Shown here: positions 58,247 to 64,000 of the stretch, in pieces
Layout: every line of letters begins with the position of its first letter
Position numbering within the stretch: the stretch's first letter is position 1
From: Wolfiporia cocos
Lineage: Eukaryota > Basidiomycota > Agaricomycetes > Polyporales > Phaeolaceae
DNA: 64,000 nucleotides
NCBI GenBank assembly: GCA_029448655.1
Contig: JACCLO010000011.1
Coordinates: 620,001 to 684,000, forward strand
Reading direction: 5' to 3'
Notes under the pieces: model-generated
The model's database searches: none
What the model was told of the DNA's origin: nothing
The model's input: only the letters and a program-made list of their open reading frames with translations
Made by a program: the position numbers and the translations under genes

Positions 58247-60626
58247 ATGAGCGTCCTGTACACGTCTACCGCGATATCTGTGGGAAATCACAGTCTCGCA
58301 GGACAAGGTGTCCTGCTGTTTATCTTATGGCTCATCGTTCTATTCTTCCGGCGTAAACGGATGTTCAAGTCTTTAGACAATATACCAGGGCCACCCGCCG
58401 AATCCTTTTGGAAAGGTAGTAGCATTGTGTACAAAGTGTGCCACGCCGTGCTCAATATTGACCGTTATCCATAGGAAATACCGCGCAATTCTTCACTCGT
58501 CACGCTGCATCTTTTCAGTCCCATGTAGCGCTGAACTACGGCCCTGTTGTCAGATTGCAAGGATTACTTGGGGTACGTATTGACAGACTCTAGGACGCTG
58601 CAAGCTGACATGTTCCTTGGCAGCGTCCGATGTTATATATATCTGACCCGAAGGCGTTGCACAATATATTGGTGAAAGAGGAGCCTATCTATCAGGAGAC
58701 TCCATATTTTATCAAGTAGGCATCCGTCTTTGTCCTTGATAATGGCACCCACTGAGCAGCACACTCCATTTAGCTCGAATTACTTATTGTTCGGACGAGG
58801 ACTGCTGGCCACACTTGGTTGGTTATCTATACCCAATCCTCATCTATGGGTGATAGCTTACCAAGGCGATGGACTCTAGGCGAGCAGCATCGGAAGCAGC
58901 GCAAGATGTTGAACCCAGTGTTCTCTGTCAATCATATGCGGAAGATGATACCGATCTTCTATGACGTCGTTCACAAGGTAGTCTGCCCACTATGCGTGCC
59001 GTGATCCTCTGATTAAGATATTATACTTGTATAGCTGCGTGCCGGAATGACTGCGGAGATTGCTAAAGGAGCACAAGAGCTGGATGTACTCAACTGGTTT
59101 GGTCGTACGGCTCTTGAGCTGATTGGCCAAGCTGGCCTTGGGTACTCGTTCGATCCGCTCACCGAACAGATCCCAAATGTGTATGGCGATGCTTTCAAGG
59201 CAGTAGGGTATGTGTCTTGCTCAGTGGGCCCGTGCGATTATGCAAACGGTATTCTGTAGTCCAAGTTTACAAGGCCTCGAAATCCATCGTCGGCTGCTGC
59301 CCATATTCGACGAGATAGGCCCAGCCTGGTTCCGTCGCGCAGTGGTGAAGGTGTGGCCGTCTAAGCGGGTGCAAGACGCTGTTCATATAGTAGACACGAT
59401 GGACATGGCGTCTAAGGAGGTGTACGAATCAAAGAAAGCCGCGATCCAGGCGGGCGATGAAGTTCTCCTCAAGCGAATTGGGCAGGGGAAAGATATAATG
59501 AGTATCTTGAGTGCGTATATTGTTCTATGTAACGAACTGATGCTGAGTATCTCCGTTAGTGAAAGCCAACATGGAAGCCTCAGATGAGGACAAACTTTCG
59601 GAGCACGAGATCATAAGCCAAATGAGGTGAGTCGAGACCGAATATTCGTGGCACCTGTCAGATACTTACGTATTGCATGCAAGCACTCTCATGTTTGCTG
59701 CGACAGATACGACATCCAATACCCTCTGTCGTATTCTGTACTTGCTAGCGATGCACCAAGATATCCAGCAAGACCTGCGCGAGGAGCTGATAACGGCTGG
59801 TGCTGCTGATAACTTGTCATATGACGAGCTTAACAAGCTGCCCTTACTTGACGCTGTATGTCGGGAAACTATACGGCTGTAAGACCTCTGACATGCTGTA
59901 TTCTTCATAATTGACTTCACGGATTGTTCCCAGGTATCCCTCTGTCACTAATTCCACGCGCATGTAAGTCTATGATATTCAACATTGAAGCGATGTCAGG
60001 TGCTGACGCACTGCCAGGCCGATCCAAGACACCACTCTCTCCCTTGGAGAACCAGTGATTGGGACGGACGGTACGGTCATGAAGGAGATCGTGATTCCCA
60101 AGGGGACAAACATAGTGATTGGGTCTTTGGGCTGCAACGCTAACAAGGAGCTGTGGGGCGAGGACGCTCTCGAGTTCAAGCCGAGGCGTTGGATTGAGGG
60201 GATCCCCGCTGCTGTAACTAACGCGCCTATCCCTGGGGTATACTCGAATCTGTAGGTTGCAAGTCGACCCTCTCTGACAACCATTGATTATTGTGACTTA
60301 GAATGTCATTCCTGGGCGGGAAACGAGCTTGCATGTACGTAAACCATTGCTCACCAGAACGGAGTGCTAACACGTCCATGATAGCGGGTTCAAATTCTCG
60401 GAGATGGAGATGAGTACGTGTTCTTCGGATGCCCCGCGACACGACTTCTCACTCACTCTGGACAGAGGTCATGCTGTCCGTCATGTTGACCACTTTCGTC
60501 TTTGAGCCGACGAATAAGCCGATCGCATGGAACGTCTCCGCTGTCTGGTATCCGACGATTGGCACAGAGAGTGAGGCTCCCGAGATGCCCATCAAGGTGC
60601 GCTTCTATAAAGGAGCCGATTTGTAG
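58247..60626 (+). CDS. Cytochrome P450 monooxygenase (copy F)
   Basis: Intact-looking 14-exon P450, very similar to copies D and E. The ATG at 58247 starts MSVLYTST, matching the MSVLNMS start of E. The anchor is followed by NIPGPPAESF. Motifs: HRKQRKMLNPVFS, FAATDTTSN, RETIR, FKPRRW then IEGIP, and haem loop FLGGKRACIGF; stop TAG at 60624-60626. One aberrant residue: exon 6 ends K-A-V-G where others have K-A-L-L or similar, with an otherwise normal GT donor. It lies head-to-head in sequence family terms but tail-to-tail in position with pseudogene G (convergent). Confidence 0.9.
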
Positions 60627-61275
60627 AAAGGCAAAGAGTGCATACTATGGAAGTCTTTTGTACGATCTGTGCTCGCTATGCCCGGCACGTACTGGTCTTT
60701 TTATCTTCGCTCTGATAGATTCTCCCTATATCACTTTGTCTACCGATCTGTACTATGATGGCTACCTTGCATACGAAAAAATCCGATTTATCCAAATATA
60801 GGGTGAGGTATGAGTCAAAGGAAGTGCCAGGGTTTCCGGTTTGCGTGAATCTAGTCGTGAACGATCAGAAGTGCGATTGCAACTCGAGAAGCGCACATCA
60901 ATTGTAGTGTTTCCCTTTGAGATGGACCTTGGACTTTCCGAAATGCATCTCGTCCCTACATAGATGCCTCCTGAGTACTTCATGGATCCATCTAAGAATA
61001 ACCAGAAGCATCTAGCATTCAAGGGCCCAGAAAATATCGGCAACGGAGAGTTCAAACTTACATGAGAAATTATCATTCTACATGACGAAAATTACACCAC
61101 ACACGCACACCGACTAGACCACAGCAACATGTTGTAGAAGGAATAGTCTACAACCAATCCGCCGAGCGGTGGGGCAGCGTGATACGTCAAGCTTTCAATT
61201 CAACTCATATCGGCGCAACAGCCATAGCGGGCACACGACACACAAAAGACTTTCACGCCGTATATTCCCGCCTCT
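60627..61275. other. Intergenic between convergent P450-F and P450-G
   Basis: No gene or repeat recognised; the 3' ends of both copies face each other across 649 bases. Confidence 0.55.
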
Positions 61276-62872
61276 CTACACACTGATCTCCTGGAGGAAA
61301 CGTATTTTGATCGGCATCTCGGGGATGTTGCTCTCCGTTCCAAACGTCGGATACCAGACGGCGGAGACATTCCATGTGATTGGCTTGTCCGTCGGCTTGA
61401 AGGCAAAGGAGGTCAACATGACGGACAGGATGACCTCTGTAAGTGTGAGTGAGTCATCGTGTCGCGCGGCATCCGACGAATACCCTACTCATTTCCATCT
61501 CAGAGAATTTGAACCCGCTGTCGTGGACCGGTTAGTATCTGCCCGTCGATAGACAACGTTTCACGTACATGCAAGCACGTTTCCCACCCAGGAAAGTCAT
61601 CCTGAGTCAAAATTATCTGCAACTGTGAGAAAGAGTCGAGTTTCGACTTCCGGATTCGAATACACGCCAGGGATGGGCGCATTTGTTACAGCAGCAGGCA
61701 GCCCCTCAATCCATCGTCGCGGCTTGAACTCGAGAGCGTCCTCTCCCCACATCTCCTTGTTAGCGTTGCAGCCCAGGGACCCGATCACTATCTCTCTTCC
61801 CTTAGGGATCATAATCTACTTCATGACCCTACCGTCTACCCCATTTACAGGCACAGGCTCTCCCACAGAGAGGATAGTGTCTTGAATCGGCCTGGCAGCG
61901 CATTAGGATCTAGCGTTACTTCAGTTTTAGTCGTTATCGCTAGACCTACATGCGGGTAATAAGCGTGACCGTTGGATACCTGTAAATAATTGGCGGTCAT
62001 GTTCTATTATATTGGAGCACGACAGATGTCTTACAGCCGTAACGTTTCCCGACATACAGCATCCAGGAAGGGTAGCTTGTTCAGCTCGTCATACGACAGG
62101 TTATCAGCAGCACCAGCCGTTAGCAGCTCCTCGCGCAATTCCTGCTGGACGTCAAGGTGTGTTGCCAGCAGCTGCAGAATACGAAGAGGGTATTGGATGT
62201 CGTGTCTGTTGCCGCAAACATGAGGGTGCTTGCATGCCGTGCATGAGTGCTTGCCAGACGCCACGAATGGTCCGTATCGACTCACGTCATCTGCCCTATA
62301 ATCTCTGACTCCGGGAGCCTGTCTTCATCATATTGGCTTGCACTGAAGGAAACCGTCAGTGGGGGGTTGAATGATAACGCGACGAACGCACTCAAAACAC
62401 TCATTATATCCTTTCTCTGCCCCATACGTTGTAGGAGGGCTTCATCGCCCGCCTGGATCGCGACCTTCTTCAAATCATACACCTGCTTAGACGCCATGTC
62501 CATTGTGTCGACCATCTTCATAGCGTCTCTCATGCGCCTGGACGGCCACACCTTCATCGCCGCACGGCGGAGCCAGGCCGGGTCCATCTCGGCGAACATA
62601 TGCAAGAGCCGCATATGTGAATTGAGCCCATGGATAGTTAGACTATAATCAGGAAAATCATGTTCACCTGCATGTTGCTGAAATACAGAATACCACGAAC
62701 CATATGACCTTGAATGCGTCGCCGTACGTATTCGGGGGCTGCTCTGTGAGCGGGTCGAATGAGTATCCCGGACCACCCTGGCCGATCAGCTCGAGAGTCG
62801 CGCGACCGAACCAGTGGAGTGCGTCTATCTCTTGTGCTCTATTGGATACTTCCGCAGTCATACCGCACGCAG
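61276..62872 (-). pseudogene. Cytochrome P450 (copy G), 5'-truncated and frameshifted
   Basis: Exons 6 to 14 of the family plan are present: from L-R-A-G-M-T-A-E at 62872 through the haem loop FLGGKRACIGF (about 61570-61610 and 61497-61530) to TAG at 61276-61278. Exons 1-5, with the membrane anchor and HRKQRKM region, are missing; upstream sequence is unrelated and then becomes a MITE. Further damage: exon 8 has a net 10-base loss relative to copy F, exon 9 lost one base just after F-A-A-T-D-T-T-S-N-T-L, and exon 11 has TAG where copy F has GAG (K-E-I). It still resembles F and E closely, so its decay is recent on the scale of the family. Confidence 0.92.
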
Positions 62873-62976
62873 CTGTACGAGTTTGGTAGTGAGTATGTAT
62901 TGGAAGTAGGCCGACGACGGCGTGCGACAGCCGGCGTCACAGCGCGAGGGGGGCGTAGTCAATCGTACGATACGGG

Positions 62977-63612
62977 TAGTGATGTGCCAGGCCCGGCCCG
63001 GCTCAAAAGCCCCGGCTTTGGCCCGGCTTTGGACGGCCTTGGCTTTTCAAAACCTCAGGCCGGGCCCCCATTGACGGCCCAGGGCTTGGCCCGGCCCGGC
63101 CTGGGGCTTGCCCGGGGCCTGGCACTGTGAGGATGATCATCACTGTAGCCACACAAACTCATAACGTACCTTCTCCAACTATCTTCTGACAAAGCCAAGC
63201 TCCAGCTTCAATAATTAGTGAATTATAGTGTGAAATCATCATTTCACCGGCACGGTGCTCTGTGGCGTGCCTTCCAAATGGGGCATCGTATAGGCGCCCA
63301 AAAGTGAGCGACAGGCTTCAGCACCAAATATTCAATCCATGGGACTATCCTCTTGCTTGAATTTAATAATATAGACATACTTCATTGGAATATGGCATAC
63401 TGCTACTATATATATCCTTATGTCATAGTTACTAGACATTTTATCCGTTAGAGCTTTCAGGCCGGGGCTCACGGCTTGGCCCGGCCCGGCTTGAGACACA
63501 AGCCGGGCCCTGGGCCGTCTCAAGCCGTGGTGTAGGGCCCGGCCTGGCCCGGCCCAAGTAGGGCTTGGCCCGGCCCGGCCTATGGCCCAAAGCCGGGCCT
63601 GGCACATCACTA
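62977..63612. mobile_element. hAT-type MITE
   Basis: The ends are TAGTGATGTGCCAGGCC and its inverse, with GATACGGG duplicated exactly on both sides (62969-62976 and 63613-63620). An 8-bp duplication and TAGTG-type ends fit the hAT superfamily. The interior is dominated by GCCCGGCCCGGC-like and AAGCCGGGCC-like low-complexity arms around an AT-rich centre (63180-63450). At 636 bp with no transposase frame it is non-autonomous. Confidence 0.88.
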
Positions 63613-63620
63613 GATACGGG

Positions 63621-64000
63621 GGGGGGGCCGATGGCGCTGGGTGTACCGTTTTTGCGTAGCTTTTGGTTACCTGTACATGTATATAAGCAGTGCGGCGGGC
63701 GTACAGTCGCCTCGCCGGTTTGTAATCAAAACCACCTACCTTGGTCCTGTCACGGATGTGCCCAGGGGGCCACTGTACTTCCCTCGCTATAGGTTCCACA
63801 TGCGGCGCTAGGCGTACGCCGCGTCTCTGGTCCTCAGCCACCTCCTCGTGTGTCTCACTAGTTTGTTGGTCACCTGACTGTTAGGTTAGCGCTGTAGGGT
63901 AGCGCGCGCCTCAGGTATCACACGTTATGGTCACACTAGTTACATGCGTCACTGTAGTTACATATATCATGTGCTCTCTTAGTTACGGCGCACAGGCCAT
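63621..64000. other. Repeat-like sequence running off the window
   Basis: The last 150 bases (GGTCACACTAGTTACATGCG, TAGTTACGGCGCACAGGCCAT) resemble the LTR promoters elsewhere in the window; it is probably another LTR cut by the window end. A CATGTATATAAGC stretch near 63675 is TATA-like. No gene is seen. Confidence 0.4.

Noticed and set aside
12367..62872. Complete secondary-metabolite gene cluster
   Set aside because: Only P450 copies, a kinase, a chromatin subunit and an FAD oxidoreductase are present; no backbone synthase, transporter or pathway regulator was seen.
63332..63841. Minus-strand frame of 169 codons
   Set aside because: It runs through the low-complexity arm of the hAT MITE and has no recognisable domain.
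1..64000. CRISPR array, bacterial operon or rRNA genes
   Set aside because: The sequence is eukaryotic with spliced genes; the tandem repeats found have no spacer structure and no rRNA-like sequence was recognised.

Overview
This is fungal nuclear DNA, most likely from an agaricomycete (mushroom-forming basidiomycete). The evidence is the many 50-70 nt GT-AG introns, a cluster of 14-exon P450 genes, a fungal SWI/SNF-RSC subunit (Ssr4 type), and dense Ty3 and Helitron remains. The species cannot be named from the sequence.

Layout. 1-12 kb is transposon territory: solo LTRs with exact target duplications, a three-level nested insertion (1.1-3.6 kb), and a decayed Helitron (Rep plus Pif1-like helicase, 5.8-10.8 kb) with a recognisable 3' terminus and a second terminus 0.8 kb downstream. 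12.4-18.1 kb holds two minus-strand host genes: P450-A, full-length except for one nonsense codon, and a Ser/Thr kinase. 18.3-33.2 kb is a second transposon block with a decayed Ty3 gag-pol broken by three later insertions, plus other LTR debris. 34.3-40.0 kb carries P450-B and P450-C. 40.2-45 kb is repeats, including a foldback element with tRNA-like arms. 45.4-51.4 kb carries P450-D and P450-E. 52.4-56.2 kb holds a divergent pair, Ssr4 (minus) and an AIFM2-like FAD oxidoreductase (plus). 58.2-62.9 kb carries P450-F and a 5'-truncated, frameshifted P450-G pseudogene. A hAT-type MITE with a perfect 8-bp duplication lies at 63.0-63.6 kb.

The main biological content is a local expansion of one P450 family: seven copies (five apparently intact, one with a single stop codon, one wreck) sharing the same exon plan. 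They fall into two subgroups by the sequence at the PERF-like region: W-L-S-P-L-P in A, B and C, and W-I-E-G-[LI]-P in D, E, F and G. The products should be ER-anchored monooxygenases; substrates cannot be read from sequence. No terpene cyclase, PKS, NRPS or transporter gene was seen, so this looks like a family expansion in a repeat-rich region and not a complete biosynthetic cluster. All gene structures were worked out by eye from splice signals and comparison among the paralogs.
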